From Croceicoccus hydrothermalis (lineage in GTDB: Bacteria; Pseudomonadota; Alphaproteobacteria; Sphingomonadales; Sphingomonadaceae): a stretch of DNA of 64,000 bases. Position numbers and translations under genes: made by a program. Positions within the stretch are counted from its first letter, which is position 1; every line of letters starts with the position of its first letter. Location of the stretch: positions 310,001 to 374,000 of the forward strand of contig NZ_JAIQCI010000006.1 in the NCBI RefSeq assembly GCF_022378335.1. The letters run 5' to 3'. A model generated the notes under the pieces. It saw nothing but the letters and a program-made list of their open reading frames with translations. It made no database searches and was not told the origin of the DNA. Positions 9,851-20,694 of this stretch are shown piece after piece.

Positions 9851-11491
9851 TCAACCCATGGTCATCACGACGACCTGCGGGTTCTTGCCCGACCACCGGC
9901 GCGCGGCACGACGGGCCGCAAGGCGGGCGGCCTCGTGAACGGCGGAGCGGTCCTTGGCGCGCCCCCCCTTCAACCGGCCGAGCGCCTTGCCGATGTCGGC
10001 CTGCGCCTCGGCGACGAAATCGTCCATGTCCTCGTCAAGCGGGAGGCCGATCGCGCTGATGGCGGGGGCGGTCTTCGTGCCCTTGCCCGGCAAGACCACG
10101 GTGACCAGGCCATTGGCCGCGAGCCTGCGCCGCGCGGCGATGGATTCGCCATCCGCCGGCACGATGATGTCCCCGTCGAGCAGCAGGCGCCCGGCCTGCG
10201 TCTCACCGATCTTGTGCGGCTTACCGGGCGCGAGGCGAACGATATCGCCGTTACGCTGATCGATGGCATGGGGGATGCCCTGCTCCCGCCCGAGCCGTGC
10301 CTGCTCCATCATATGGCGCGTTTCGCCATGCACGGGAACGAGGATTTCGGGCTTCAGCCAGCCATACAGCTCGATCAGTTCGGGACGGCCGGGATGGCCG
10401 GACACATGGATGAGTTCCTGCCGGTCGGTGACCATTTCGATCCCGCGGCGGGCCAGCTGATTCATGATGTAGCCGATGGCCAGCTCGTTGCCGGGGATCT
10501 GCCGGCTGGAAAACAGGACGACATCGCCCTTGCTGAGTTCGAGCGGGTGGTTTTCCGCTGCGATCCGGCCAAGGGCGGCGCGCGGTTCACCCTGCCCGCC
10601 CGTCGCCACGATGAGCAGCTCGCCGCGCGGAACATCCATCGCCTCGTCGAAGCTGACCGTTTCGGGGAAATCGAGCAGATATCCGCTTTTCTGCGCCGCG
10701 CCGATGATACGGTCGAGCGAACGGCCCGCCACGCACAGGGTCCGCCCGCTTTCCTTCGCCACCCGGCCCAGGGTCTGAAGCCGCGCAACATTGGATGCAA
10801 ACGTGGTGACAAGGACGCGCTTGCCGGCATGGCGCGCGATTTCCGCCTCGAGCGCCTTGCGCACCTCGCCTTCGGAGCCGGATGCCGACGGATTGAACAC
10901 ATTGGTCGAATCGCACACGAGCGCCAGCACGCCATCGTCACCGATTTCGCGCAATTCCTCAGGCGTTGCCGGTTCGCCAACCTGCGGATCGCTGTCCAGC
11001 TTCCAGTCGCCGGTATGGAAGACGCGGCCATAAGGCGTGTCGATCAGCAGGGCGTTACCCTCCGCAATCGAATGCGCGAGCGGAACATAACGGATCCCGA
11101 ACGGCCCGACCTGAAACTCGTCGAGATGGTCGATGATGCGCAGTTCGACTTCATCCTGAATGCCGGCTTCTTCCAGTTTCAGCCGCACCAGTTCGGCGGT
11201 GAACGGGGTGGCATAGATCGGCACGCCGAGATCGGCCGCGAAATAGGGCACCGCGCCGATGTGATCTTCATGCGCATGGGTGACGACGATCGCCTCAAGA
11301 TCGTCGAGCCGCTCCTCGATGAAATCGAGGTCGGCAAAGACGAGATCGACGCCGGGATAGCCCGGATCGGAAAACGTCATGCCCAGATCGACCATGAGCC
11401 ACTTGCCATCGCAGCCATATAGATTGACGTTCATGCCAATCTCTCCCGATCCGCCAAGCGCGAGGAAGAGAAGTTCGTTTTTCGGTTTCAT
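9851..11491 (-). CDS. rnj: Ribonuclease J
   Basis: This 546-residue beta-CASP metallo-beta-lactamase has both 5'-3' exonuclease and endonuclease activity in its family and matures rRNA and mRNA. The zinc motif is THAHEDHIG near residue 74, followed by further ligands in HTGDWK and the beta-CASP segment including SGHPGRPEL. The ATG overlaps the coaX stop by 4 bp. Alphaproteobacteria often carry both RNase J and RNase E; rne is indeed at 37.7 kb in this window. Confidence 0.95.
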   Translation of the reverse strand: MKPKNELLFLALGGSGEIGMNVNLYGCDGKWLMVDLGMTFSDPGYPGVDLVFADLDFIEERLDDLEAIVVTHAHEDHIGAVPYFAADLGVPIYATPFTAELVRLKLEEAGIQDEVELRIIDHLDEFQVGPFGIRYVPLAHSIAEGNALLIDTPYGRVFHTGDWKLDSDPQVGEPATPEELREIGDDGVLALVCDSTNVFNPSASGSEGEVRKALEAEIARHAGKRVLVTTFASNVARLQTLGRVAKESGRTLCVAGRSLDRIIGAAQKSGYLLDFPETVSFDEAMDVPRGELLIVATGGQGEPRAALGRIAAENHPLELSKGDVVLFSSRQIPGNELAIGYIMNQLARRGIEMVTDRQELIHVSGHPGRPELIELYGWLKPEILVPVHGETRHMMEQARLGREQGIPHAIDQRNGDIVRLAPGKPHKIGETQAGRLLLDGDIIVPADGESIAARRRLAANGLVTVVLPGKGTKTAPAISAIGLPLDEDMDDFVAEAQADIGKALGRLKGGRAKDRSAVHEAARLAARRAARRWSGKNPQVVVMTMG

Positions 11492-12285
11492 AAGTTCTTT
11501 CCGGCCCGTTCTGCCAGTATGGCCAGGCCTGTAAGCGTAAGGTCGACGTCGACGACGTCAAAAATATCGGTGTGCGTATCGAATAGCAGGGCAAGACCGC
11601 CGGTGGCGACCACCTTGACCGGGCGGCCGATTTCCGACCGAAGCCGGGCGACCAGCCCTTCCATCATGGCAACATAGCCCCAGAAGACGCCGATGTGCAT
11701 CTGCGTTTCCGTGTTGCGACCGATGACGGAGCTGTTCTGGCTCGGCCCCTCTATCGCGATGCGCGGAAGCTTTGCCGCCGCATTGACCAGCGCGTCGAGC
11801 GACAGGTTGATCCCCGGCGCAATGATGCCCCCTTTGTAGGCGCCATTGAAATCGACCACATCGAAGGTGGTGGCCGTGCCGAAATCGATCACGATGAGGT
11901 CCCCGGGGATCGCATCGTGCGCGGCAATCGCATTCACCGCCCGATCCGCACCGAGCGAGCGCGGCTCCTCCACATCGATGTCGATGCCCCAGCCATCCGC
12001 GCTTTCCCCTGCGAAAATGGGGGCGGTGCCGAAATATTTCTCGCCGAGCACCGCCATGTTGTGCCGCGAACGGGGAACCACCGACGATACGATGATCCTG
12101 TCGATATCCGCAAAGGTCATCCCGCCAATCGCGAACAGCTGCATGAGCCAAACCGCATATTCGTCCGCCGTGCGGCGCGCATCGGTCGCGATCCGCCAAC
12201 GGGCGCGAACGTCGCGGCCCGCGATCACCGCAAAGACAATATTGGTGTTTCCAACATCGACGGCCAGCAACATGGCTTCACTCAT
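11488..12285 (-). CDS. coaX: Type III pantothenate kinase
   Basis: CoaX phosphorylates pantothenate in the first step of coenzyme A synthesis. The 265-residue protein starts with the ASKHA-fold phosphate loop DVGNTN and has the family motif [11 protein letters not shown] near residue 112 and [12 protein letters not shown] after it. It overlaps both birA (8 bp) and rnj (4 bp), indicating translational coupling in the nuo-birA-coaX-rnj unit. Confidence 0.95.
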   Translation of the reverse strand: MSEAMLLAVDVGNTNIVFAVIAGRDVRARWRIATDARRTADEYAVWLMQLFAIGGMTFADIDRIIVSSVVPRSRHNMAVLGEKYFGTAPIFAGESADGWGIDIDVEEPRSLGADRAVNAIAAHDAIPGDLIVIDFGTATTFDVVDFNGAYKGGIIAPGINLSLDALVNAAAKLPRIAIEGPSQNSSVIGRNTETQMHIGVFWGYVAMMEGLVARLRSEIGRPVKVVATGGLALLFDTHTDIFDVVDVDLTLTGLAILAERAGKNL

Positions 12286-13030
12286 CTCCTTTGCCGGCGA
12301 TCATCGCCACTTCACCCGCATAGATGGCGCGTTCCCGGCCATCCGCAAGGCCAAGCCTCAGCGATCCATCGGGCCCGAGCCCCGCATAATGCCCCGTCAC
12401 CGTCCCTTCACCCGGAGTGGTGGCGGACAGAAGCGCGCCCCGCGCCGGACCTCGCGCCATCCAGCGCGACACGATCTCCACGAGGCCAGCCCCGCGCCAG
12501 AGCGCCAGAAATACGGCGAACTGATGCCCAAGTTCATGGGCGAGCGCATCGCGTCCGACGTGGACCCCCAAATCGGCAAGCGCCGCCGTAGCGGCACCGT
12601 CGATCTGTGGTGCGCGGGCGATGTTGACCCCGATCCCGGCCACGACCGCGTCGCCCTGCCGTTCCAGCAGGATTCCAGCGATCTTCGCCCCCTCCCACAG
12701 CACGTCATTCGGCCATTTCAACGTCAGCCGCCGTGTATCGGCAAGTGCCGCCGCGATCGTTTCATAGACGGCCAACGCCGCCACGAGCGCCAGCGTATGG
12801 GCCGCGGGGGACCCGTCATTCAACGCGATCACGGTCGATCCCATGAAATTGCCAGCGCCATCATGCCATTCGCGGCCAAGCCGTCCCCGGCCCGCCGTTT
12901 GCCGGTCCGCGACGAGCCATGAACCTTCGCGAACCGTTTCACCCCGTGCGCAACGGGCCAGCAATTCGGTATTCGTCGATCCGATCGAGGATACGACCTC
13001 GATCGGCGAAGGCACGACCCGATCAGACAA
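12278..13030 (-). CDS. birA: Biotin--[acetyl-CoA-carboxylase] ligase
   Basis: BirA activates biotin with ATP and attaches it to the biotin carboxyl carrier protein. The 250-residue product begins directly with the ligase domain ([20 protein letters not shown] near residue 50; LKWPNDVLW), so the N-terminal helix-turn-helix repressor domain of E. coli BirA is absent. It is therefore a group I, non-regulatory ligase. It overlaps nuoN by 8 bp and coaX by 8 bp. Confidence 0.94.
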   Translation of the reverse strand: MSDRVVPSPIEVVSSIGSTNTELLARCARGETVREGSWLVADRQTAGRGRLGREWHDGAGNFMGSTVIALNDGSPAAHTLALVAALAVYETIAAALADTRRLTLKWPNDVLWEGAKIAGILLERQGDAVVAGIGVNIARAPQIDGAATAALADLGVHVGRDALAHELGHQFAVFLALWRGAGLVEIVSRWMARGPARGALLSATTPGEGTVTGHYAGLGPDGSLRLGLADGRERAIYAGEVAMIAGKGDE

Positions 13031-14489
13031 TCAGAAACAGCGCAAGCGCCGCCTTGTCTGCCAGCGAACCCAGCCACGGCGTAAGCAGGTAACCCAGCGG
13101 CGAGATCACGATGCACGCAAGGGCGAGAATGACCTTGTGCGATGTCTGCGTCACGGGCGCGACACGATCGACCGGTTCATCGAAAAACGCGATCTTTACG
13201 ATCTTGATATAGTAGAACGCGCCGATGACGCTCGCCGCGATGCCGATCGCGGCCAGTACGATAAGATCGGCGTTCACGGCCGCCTCGAAAACGACGAACT
13301 TGCCCCAGAATCCGAACAGCGGCGGAATGCCCGCAAGGCTGAACATCACGGCCAGCAAGGCCCATGCGAGCGCGGGGCGAGTCCGCGACAATCCGGCGAA
13401 ATCGTCGATCGATTCGATCGCGTTTCCATCGGCATCGCGCATCATCAACACGATGACAAAACCCGCGATCGACATGAAGACGTAGACGAAAAGATAGACG
13501 AGCATGGCCGATGCGCCCTGCGGCGTCGCGGCGGCAAGACCGATCAGCAGAAAGCCGATATTGTTGATCGACGAATACGCCAGCAGACGCTTGATATTGG
13601 CCTGCCCGATGGCACCGAGTGCACCGACCACGATCGATGCGAGCGCGACGAATATCACGATCTGCTGCCAGGCATCGACCTGCGCGCCGAACGGCCCGAA
13701 CGCCACCCGCATGGTGAGCGCCAGCGCCGCGACTTTCGGCGCGGTGGCGAAGAACGTCGTTACCGGCGTCGGTGCACCTTCGTAAACGTCGGGCGTCCAC
13801 ATGTGGAACGGCACGGCGCTGATCTTGAAGGCAAGTCCGGCCAGCACGAAAATGAGCCCGAACAGCGCGCCTGTCGACAATGGCCCACTCAGCACGAAAC
13901 GGACAGCCGCGAAATCGGTGCTCCCGGCGAAGCCGTAGACAAGACTCATCCCGAACAGGATGATCCCGCTCGCCAGCGCGCCAAGGATGAAATATTTGAG
14001 CCCCGCCTCGGCCGAACGTTCGTCGGTGCGCAGGAACGCCGCCAGGACGTAGGCCGCAAGGCTGTTGAGTTCGAGCCCGATATACAGCGTCAGGAAATCG
14101 GTCGCCGCCACCATCATGTTCATGCCGAGCACGGCGAACAGGATCAGCACCGGGTATTCGGCGCGCATCGCTCCGTGACGGTCAAAGAAACCAGGCGCCA
14201 CCATGAGCGCCACGGCCGCCGACAGATAGATGAGCAGCTTGGCAAAGGCGGCAAAGGCATCGGCCGTATACTGCCCGCCAAACGCGACGGTTTCCGGCCC
14301 CATCAACCCTTCGCCCAGAGTGGGCGCGGCGATGAAGGCACAGACCGCGAGAACGGCGACCGCGGCCATCGAAATCACCTTGGATGCCCGGTCGCCCATC
14401 CACGCGGCGGCGAGCAACAGGAAGAGGCCGCCGACCGTGAGCACTTCCTCGGCCGCGATCAATTGCAGGGATTGGGAGAAATCGTTCAT
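13023..14489 (-). CDS. nuoN: NADH-quinone oxidoreductase subunit N
   Basis: NuoN is one of three antiporter-like proton-pumping subunits in the membrane arm of Complex I. The 488-residue protein has about 14 hydrophobic segments and the proton-antiporter signature region around SAVPFHMWTPDVYEGAP with the key Lys/His pattern (FKISAVPFH). It is the last nuo gene; its start overlaps the nuoM stop by one base and its end overlaps birA. Confidence 0.96.
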   Translation of the reverse strand: MNDFSQSLQLIAAEEVLTVGGLFLLLAAAWMGDRASKVISMAAVAVLAVCAFIAAPTLGEGLMGPETVAFGGQYTADAFAAFAKLLIYLSAAVALMVAPGFFDRHGAMRAEYPVLILFAVLGMNMMVAATDFLTLYIGLELNSLAAYVLAAFLRTDERSAEAGLKYFILGALASGIILFGMSLVYGFAGSTDFAAVRFVLSGPLSTGALFGLIFVLAGLAFKISAVPFHMWTPDVYEGAPTPVTTFFATAPKVAALALTMRVAFGPFGAQVDAWQQIVIFVALASIVVGALGAIGQANIKRLLAYSSINNIGFLLIGLAAATPQGASAMLVYLFVYVFMSIAGFVIVLMMRDADGNAIESIDDFAGLSRTRPALAWALLAVMFSLAGIPPLFGFWGKFVVFEAAVNADLIVLAAIGIAASVIGAFYYIKIVKIAFFDEPVDRVAPVTQTSHKVILALACIVISPLGYLLTPWLGSLADKAALALFLIV

Positions 14490-16030
14490 CAGTGTGCTCC
14501 CCCCTCATGCGCGGCTTCGATGGCGGCGGCACGCGCCTCCGCGTTCGGCAACGCGAGATGCGCGTCACTCGCGGGCGCGGCGGCGGCAATCCGTTGATCG
14601 AGCCATTCGATATCGGCGCGCATCGGGGCCAGAAAACTTTCGGGATAGATACCCATCCACAGGGTCGCGGCGGCCAGCGGGATCAGCATGGCCCATTCAC
14701 GCTTGTCGAGATCGGGCATTGCGGCGGCATCGGCACTCACCTGTTCACCAAACGCAACCCGGCGATAAAGGAACAGCATGTATCCCGCCCCCAGGATGAT
14801 GCCCGTCGTGCAGACAAGCGCGAGCCAGCTCGAAATCTCGTACATGCCGGCAAGGCTCAGGAATTCGCCGACGAAGCCGCTCGTGCCTGGAAGACCGATG
14901 CTCGCCATGGTGAAAAGCAGGAAGAACAGCGCATAGCGCGGCATATTGATCGCCAGCCCGCCATAACGCGCAATCTCACGCGTATGCAGACGGTCGTAGA
15001 TGATACCGACGCACAGGAACAGCGCGCCCGATACGAGCCCATGGCTGAGCATCAGGATCATCGCACCTTCCAGCCCCTGCACATTGAATGCGAACAGCGC
15101 GCCCGTCACGATCGCCATATGCGCGACCGAAGAATAGGCGATGAGCTTCTTCATGTCCTGCTGCACCAGTGCGACGAGGCTGGTGTAGACGACCGCCACC
15201 ATGGACAGCCCGAAAACGAGCCATGCAAATTGCGCGGAGGCATCGGGGAACATCGGCAACGAGAAACGGATGAAGCCATAGCCGCCCATTTTCAGCAGCA
15301 CGCCGGCGAGGATGATCGACCCCGCCGTCGGCGCCTGAACGTGCGCATCGGGAAGCCAGGTATGCACCGGCCACATCGGCATTTTGACGGCGAAGCTGGC
15401 GAAGAACGCGAGCCAGAGCCACGTCTGCGCCCCGGTCGGGAAATCGTAGGCCATCAGCGTCGGAATATCGGTCGTGCCCGCCACGTTCGCCATCCAGAAC
15501 ATCGCGATCAACATCAACACCGAGCCGAGCAGCGTGTAGAGGAAGAATTTATACGACGCATATATCCGGTTGTCGCCGCCCCACACCCCGATGATCAGAT
15601 ACATCGGGATCAGGCCGGCCTCGAAAAAGATGTAGAACAGGAAAAGATCCTGCGCCGCGAAAACGCCGATCATCAGCATTTCCATCAGCAGGAACGCCGC
15701 CATGTATTCACCCACGCGGGTTTTTACCGACAGCCAGCTTGCCGCGATGCAGATCGGCATCAGGAACACCGACAACACGATGAGCATCAGCGCGATGCCA
15801 TCGATGCCGAGCGCATAGCTGAAACCGGCGAACAGTTCCGCCCGTTCGACGAATTGCCACTGCGCGCCGCCAACGTCGAAGCTCGCCCAAAGCGCGATAC
15901 CGAGCAGCACGTCGGCGAGCGTGGCGGCGAGCGCAATCGCGCGCGCCGTCCCCGCATTGACGAAGAAACAGGCGATGGCCCCGGCAAGCGGAACCAGAAG
16001 CATGAGGGAAAGGATGGGAAAACCGTCCAT
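14489..16030 (-). CDS. nuoM: NADH-quinone oxidoreductase subunit M
   Basis: This second antiporter-like membrane subunit of Complex I has 513 residues and about 14 transmembrane helices. The conserved channel segment FAVKMPMWPVHTWLPDAH and the Glu in the early helix (LLMEMLMIGVFAAQDL) are visible. It lies between nuoL (21 bp upstream) and nuoN (one-base overlap). Confidence 0.96.
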   Translation of the reverse strand: MDGFPILSLMLLVPLAGAIACFFVNAGTARAIALAATLADVLLGIALWASFDVGGAQWQFVERAELFAGFSYALGIDGIALMLIVLSVFLMPICIAASWLSVKTRVGEYMAAFLLMEMLMIGVFAAQDLFLFYIFFEAGLIPMYLIIGVWGGDNRIYASYKFFLYTLLGSVLMLIAMFWMANVAGTTDIPTLMAYDFPTGAQTWLWLAFFASFAVKMPMWPVHTWLPDAHVQAPTAGSIILAGVLLKMGGYGFIRFSLPMFPDASAQFAWLVFGLSMVAVVYTSLVALVQQDMKKLIAYSSVAHMAIVTGALFAFNVQGLEGAMILMLSHGLVSGALFLCVGIIYDRLHTREIARYGGLAINMPRYALFFLLFTMASIGLPGTSGFVGEFLSLAGMYEISSWLALVCTTGIILGAGYMLFLYRRVAFGEQVSADAAAMPDLDKREWAMLIPLAAATLWMGIYPESFLAPMRADIEWLDQRIAAAAPASDAHLALPNAEARAAAIEAAHEGGAH

Positions 16031-16051
16031 TATTCGTGTCGCGCCCCGTCC

Positions 16052-18118
16052 TTAGCGTGCAATGGCCCAGCTGATCGCGGCGACCAGCCCAAGCAACATG
16101 ATCAGCGCATAGCTGTAAAGATAACCAGACTGCACCTTGGCGGCGAGCCGGGACCCGCTGGCCACGACGCGCGCGGCGCCATTGGGGCCGAACCGGTCGA
16201 TGAAGCCGACATCGCCCCATTTCCAGAATTTGCGACCAAGCCAGAAAGCCGGGCGCACGAACAGGAAATTATAGAGCTCGTCGAAATACCACTTGTTCTT
16301 CAGGAACGTGTATACGCCTCCGAACTTCCTGACGAAACCGGCAGGCGCCGCCGGGTTGCGGATATAATTGTTCCACGCAATAGCAAGCCCGATCAGCATC
16401 ACCACGAAGGGCGCGTATTTCACCCACAACGGCGTTTCGTGCAGCGCATGGATTAGACCCTCGTTATAGAAGATGCTGCCGTTCCAGAACGCTTCGCTGT
16501 CGATGAAAGCGTGGTTGAACACGCCGCCTGCGAATACCGCGCCCAGAGACAGCACGATGAGCGGGATCAGCATGACGATCGGGCTTTCATGCGGGTGATA
16601 GCCTGCGGTCGCGTCCGCCGCCGTATCATCGGCGATGACCGGTGCATGCGGGTCGTGGCCGGCATCCTCCTGACGTGCGGGATTGTGATCGTCGGGCTCG
16701 TGCTCGCCATGATGCACGGCATGCTGGATATGTTCCGATTGCGACCAGCGCGGTTTGCCCCAGAACGTCAGGAACATCAAACGCCAGCTGTAGAAGCTCG
16801 TCAGCAGAGCCGCGAAGATACCGAGCGCGAAGGCGAGATAGGACGTTTCCGTGCCGCGTGCGAAGGCCGCCTCCAGAATGGCATCCTTCGAGTAGAAGCC
16901 TGCAAAGCCGAGATGCAGTGCATAGAGACCAACGCCCGTGATCGCCAGCGTGCCTGCCATCATGGCCCAGAACGTGACCGGGATGCGTTTGCGCAGCGCG
17001 CCGTAATACCGCATGTCCTGCTCATGATGCATCGCGTGGATGACCGAACCCGCACCGAGGAACAACAGCGCCTTGAAGAAGGCATGGGTGAACAGGTGGA
17101 ACATCGCCGCGCCATAGGCGCCGACACCCGCCGCAAAGAACATGTAACCAAGCTGTGAACAGGTCGAATAGGCGATGACGCGTTTGATATCGGTCTGCGT
17201 CGTGCCGACGGTCGCGGCGAAGATACAGGTCAACGCACCGACCACCGTCACGACGGCGAGCGCGATCGGCGCGGCCTCGAACATGGGGGACAGGCGGCAC
17301 ACCATGAACACGCCTGCGGTCACCATCGTCGCCGCGTGGATAAGCGCGGAGACCGGTGTCGGCCCCTCCATCGCGTCGGGCAGCCAAGTGTGCAGGCCAA
17401 GCTGTGCCGACTTGCCCATCGCACCGATGAAAAGCAGCAGGCACAGGATCGTCATCGTGTCGAGCCGCATGCCGAGAAACGTGATGCTGGATCCGGCCAT
17501 GCCCGGCGCAGCAGCGAGAATCTCCGGAATCGATACGGTGCCAAAGACCAGGAACGTGCCGAAAATCCCGAGCATGAAGCCAAGATCGCCCACGCGGTTG
17601 ACGACGAACGCCTTGATCGCGGCGGCGCTTGCGGACGGTTTGCGGAACCAGAACCCGATCAGCAGATAGGACGCCAGCCCCACCCCTTCCCAGCCGAAGA
17701 ACATCTGCACCAGATTGTTCGCGGTTACCAGCATGAGCATGGCAAAGGTGAACAGTGACAGATAGGCGAAGAAGCGCGGCTGATCCGGATCCTCGTCCAT
17801 GTACCCCCAGCTGTAGAGGTGGACGAGCGCCGACACGGTCGTGATCACGACCAGCATCACGGCGGTCAACGTATCGACGCGCAGCGCCCAGTCGAACACC
17901 ATGCCGCCGGACCGGACCCAGTTCAGCACCGGAACGACCGTCCCGTCGACGTCGCCGCCAAGATAGGTCAGGAAAATCGGCCAGGATAGCGCGCACGACA
18001 CGAACAACGCGCCGGTCGTCACGACCTTTGCCGCGAAACTGCCGATGGCGCGATTGCCCAGCCCCGCGACAAGCGCGGCCAGCAAGGGCAGGAAAACGAT
18101 GATCGAAATCGACGACAC
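16052..18118 (-). CDS. nuoL: NADH-quinone oxidoreductase subunit L
   Basis: NuoL is the distal proton-pumping subunit of Complex I and carries the long lateral helix at its C-terminus. The 688-residue protein shows the channel segment [19 protein letters not shown] and the conserved [10 protein letters not shown] polar loop at about residues 459-513 is unusually rich in His and Asp (at least nine His), unlike the hydrophobic surroundings. It starts 7 bp after nuoK. Confidence 0.96.
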   Translation of the reverse strand: MSSISIIVFLPLLAALVAGLGNRAIGSFAAKVVTTGALFVSCALSWPIFLTYLGGDVDGTVVPVLNWVRSGGMVFDWALRVDTLTAVMLVVITTVSALVHLYSWGYMDEDPDQPRFFAYLSLFTFAMLMLVTANNLVQMFFGWEGVGLASYLLIGFWFRKPSASAAAIKAFVVNRVGDLGFMLGIFGTFLVFGTVSIPEILAAAPGMAGSSITFLGMRLDTMTILCLLLFIGAMGKSAQLGLHTWLPDAMEGPTPVSALIHAATMVTAGVFMVCRLSPMFEAAPIALAVVTVVGALTCIFAATVGTTQTDIKRVIAYSTCSQLGYMFFAAGVGAYGAAMFHLFTHAFFKALLFLGAGSVIHAMHHEQDMRYYGALRKRIPVTFWAMMAGTLAITGVGLYALHLGFAGFYSKDAILEAAFARGTETSYLAFALGIFAALLTSFYSWRLMFLTFWGKPRWSQSEHIQHAVHHGEHEPDDHNPARQEDAGHDPHAPVIADDTAADATAGYHPHESPIVMLIPLIVLSLGAVFAGGVFNHAFIDSEAFWNGSIFYNEGLIHALHETPLWVKYAPFVVMLIGLAIAWNNYIRNPAAPAGFVRKFGGVYTFLKNKWYFDELYNFLFVRPAFWLGRKFWKWGDVGFIDRFGPNGAARVVASGSRLAAKVQSGYLYSYALIMLLGLVAAISWAIAR

Positions 18119-18125
18119 GACCGGC

Positions 18126-18431
18126 TTACCCCTTCATCCGATTGACGTCGTCCACCGCAATGGTGCCACGGCTCCGGAAATAGATGACCAGAATGGCGAG
18201 CCCGATGGCCGCCTCGCCCGCCGCAACGGTCAGCACGAACATCGCGAAGACCTGTCCGACCATGTCGTTCAGGAACACGCTGAACGCGACGAGATTGATG
18301 TTCACGGCGAGCAGGATGAGCTCGATCGACATGAGGATGACGATGATGTTCTTCCGGTTGAGGAAGATGCCGAGCACGCCCAGCACGAACAGGATCGAGC
18401 TGATCACGATATAATGTTCGATCCCGATCAC
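18126..18431 (-). CDS. nuoK: NADH-quinone oxidoreductase subunit K
   Basis: NuoK is a small three-helix membrane subunit of Complex I linking the quinone site to the antiporter-like subunits. At 101 residues it is of standard length. The helix-2 glutamate is in [13 protein letters not shown] and the helix-3 glutamate in [13 protein letters not shown]. The start overlaps the end of nuoJ by 4 bp. Confidence 0.96.
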   Translation of the reverse strand: MIGIEHYIVISSILFVLGVLGIFLNRKNIIVILMSIELILLAVNINLVAFSVFLNDMVGQVFAMFVLTVAAGEAAIGLAILVIYFRSRGTIAVDDVNRMKG

Positions 18432-19045
18432 AGCCGCACTCCCTTCCCCGTTTCCGGGTTCGCCTTGTAAGTCGCGTCTTCGGGCCGGCGCGCGATCTGT
18501 TGCGCGATATTCTGCCCGCGCACCTCGCTACGCTGACGCAGGGTCAGCACGATCGCACCCACCATGGCCACCAGAAGCACGACGCCCGCCGCTTCGAACA
18601 GGAAGAGATAGCGGCCGTAAAGCAGCGCACCCAGCGATTCGATGTTCGATTCGCCAATCATGGGGGCCGCAGTGCCGTCCGCCATGCCGATATCCAGCCC
18701 GCCTGCGCGATAGGCGCCAAAGCCCAGCACGAGCTCTGCCAGCAGAACGATGGCAAGGATGATGCCGAACGGGAAATTCTTCACGAAACCGGCCCGCAAT
18801 TCGGCAAAGTCGATGTCGAGCATCATTACCACGAACAGGAACAATACCGCGACCGCCCCGACATAGACGATGACGAGCAGCATCGCGATGAATTCCGCCC
18901 CAATGAGAATCATCAGCGCCGCCGCATTGAAGAAGCAGACAATCAGCCAGAGCACCGAATGCACCGGGTTGCGTGCCATGATGACGAACACCGCCGACAG
19001 GATCAGCAGCGCCGCGAACAGGTAGAAGGTTATGGTCTGAATCAT
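18428..19045 (-). CDS. nuoJ: NADH-quinone oxidoreductase subunit J
   Basis: NuoJ is a five-helix membrane subunit of Complex I. The 205-residue protein has the conserved helix with the pi-bulge region [21 protein letters not shown] and a polar C-terminal tail. It begins 27 bp after nuoI and overlaps nuoK by 4 bp. Confidence 0.95.
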   Translation of the reverse strand: MIQTITFYLFAALLILSAVFVIMARNPVHSVLWLIVCFFNAAALMILIGAEFIAMLLVIVYVGAVAVLFLFVVMMLDIDFAELRAGFVKNFPFGIILAIVLLAELVLGFGAYRAGGLDIGMADGTAAPMIGESNIESLGALLYGRYLFLFEAAGVVLLVAMVGAIVLTLRQRSEVRGQNIAQQIARRPEDATYKANPETGKGVRL

Positions 19046-19072
19046 GGTTTCATCATGTCCCGCGCCGCGCCC

Positions 19073-19558
19073 CTAGCGGTAGGGGGCGTCCGCTTCAAGG
19101 TTCGCGGCGATCGCGCGTTCCCACTTGTCCCCGTTTGCGAGCAACTTCGCCTTGTCATAGAGCAGTTCCTCGCGCGTTTCGGTCGAATACTCGAAATTCG
19201 GCCCCTCGACCACGGCATCCACCGGGCAGGCTTCCTGACAGAAACCGCAATAGATGCATTTCGTCATGTCGATGTCGTAGCGCGTCGTGCGGCGGCTGCC
19301 GTCCTCGCGCGGTTCCGATTCAATCGTGATCGCCTGTGCCGGGCACACCGCCTCGCACAGCTTGCACGCGATGCAGCGTTCCTCGCCATTGGGATAGCGG
19401 CGCAGCGCATGTTCGCCGCGGAAACGGGGCGACAGGGGGTTCTTCTCGAAGGGGTAGTTGATCGTCGCCTTCGGCTTGAAGAAATACTTCAGCGTCAGCG
19501 CATGCGCCTTCACGAATTCCCAGAGGGTGAAGCTCTTGACGAGCTGTGCGACACTCAT
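19073..19558 (-). CDS. nuoI: NADH-quinone oxidoreductase subunit I
   Basis: NuoI carries two 4Fe-4S clusters (N6a/N6b) in the peripheral arm of Complex I. Both ferredoxin motifs are complete: [12 protein letters not shown] and [12 protein letters not shown]. At 161 residues it has normal mitochondrial-type length. The ATG at 19556-19558 overlaps the nuoH TGA (ATGA), which fixes the start against a longer open frame. Confidence 0.97.
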   Translation of the reverse strand: MSVAQLVKSFTLWEFVKAHALTLKYFFKPKATINYPFEKNPLSPRFRGEHALRRYPNGEERCIACKLCEAVCPAQAITIESEPREDGSRRTTRYDIDMTKCIYCGFCQEACPVDAVVEGPNFEYSTETREELLYDKAKLLANGDKWERAIAANLEADAPYR

Positions 19559-20694
19559 TGAACGTCCTCGATCCTGCAAAGCGGGGAAACGGGCGCGCCC
19601 TCTATGGCGCCGCGCGCGACCATGCAATTCGATTGATAGGCATCGCCGTCATAGCGCGTCAGCATCAGCCAGCCCGAAACGAGCACCACGAACACCAGGC
19701 TCAACGGCAGGAACACTTTCCAGCCAAGCCGCATCAGCTGATCGTAGCGGAAACGCGGCACGGTCGCCTTCACCCAGCTGAAGATGAAGAAGAAGAACAG
19801 GATCTTCAACAACAGCCAGAAAATGCCCGGAATGTCGAACCACGGGATCAGATCGATATTGAGCGGCGGCAGCCATCCGCCAAAGAACAGGATCGCATTC
19901 AGCGCGCACATCAACAGCACGTTGGCATATTCGCCGAGCCAGAACAGCGCGAAGCTCATCGACGAATATTCGGTCTGATACCCCGCGACGAGTTCCGATT
20001 CCGCCTCGGTCAGGTCGAAAGGCGCACGTGCGGTTTCCGCAAGCGAGGAGATGAGGAACATCACCCACATCGGGAACAGCAGGATATTGAAGACAAACCC
20101 GTTCACCAGCCCGAACCCGTGCCCGACCTGCGCCAGGATGATCCCGTTCAGATTGCTCGTGCCGGCGTAGAGAATGACGCAGATCAGGATGAAGCCGATC
20201 GAAACCTCATACGAAATCATCTGAGCTGCAGCGCGCATCGCACTGAAAAACGGATATTTCGAGTTCGACGCCCAGCCCGAGATGACGACTCCGTACACAC
20301 CCAGCGAACTGATCGCCAAGACATAGAGCAGGCCGACATTGATATTGGCCAGCACCATTCCCGGCCCGAACGGAATGACCGCCCATGCCAGCAGCGCCAC
20401 GGTAAAGGTGATGATCGGCGCGATCAGGAACAGGCCCTTGTTCGCCGCCGATGGAATGATCGTTTCCTGAAGAAACACCTTCAACCCGTCGGCAAAGCTT
20501 TGCAGCAGGCCGAACGGGCCAACCACATTCGGCCCGCGCCGCAGCGCGATCGCCGCCCAGATTTTCCGGTCGGCATAGATGATCATCGCCACACCGAGCA
20601 TCAACGGCAGCGCGATCAGCAATACGCCGATGACGGTGGCCAGAAACCACGCCCAGCCATAGGCCATGCCCAGATCTACGAAGAAAGCAGTCAT
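19555..20694 (-). CDS. nuoH: NADH-quinone oxidoreductase subunit H
   Basis: NuoH anchors the membrane arm of Complex I and shapes the quinone chamber. The 379-residue protein has eight or more hydrophobic helices, the loop [20 protein letters not shown] and the Glu-rich loop [15 protein letters not shown] polar tail of about 30 residues with two Cys extends beyond the last helix. It overlaps nuoG and nuoI by 4 bp each. Confidence 0.96.
   Translation of the reverse strand: MTAFFVDLGMAYGWAWFLATVIGVLLIALPLMLGVAMIIYADRKIWAAIALRRGPNVVGPFGLLQSFADGLKVFLQETIIPSAANKGLFLIAPIITFTVALLAWAVIPFGPGMVLANINVGLLYVLAISSLGVYGVVISGWASNSKYPFFSAMRAAAQMISYEVSIGFILICVILYAGTSNLNGIILAQVGHGFGLVNGFVFNILLFPMWVMFLISSLAETARAPFDLTEAESELVAGYQTEYSSMSFALFWLGEYANVLLMCALNAILFFGGWLPPLNIDLIPWFDIPGIFWLLLKILFFFFIFSWVKATVPRFRYDQLMRLGWKVFLPLSLVFVVLVSGWLMLTRYDGDAYQSNCMVARGAIEGAPVSPLCRIEDVQ

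Noticed and set aside
9563-11422. A 619-codon open frame opposite rnj
   Set aside because: Entirely antisense to RNase J, His/Arg/Asp-biased like other GC-driven shadow frames, no ribosome site.
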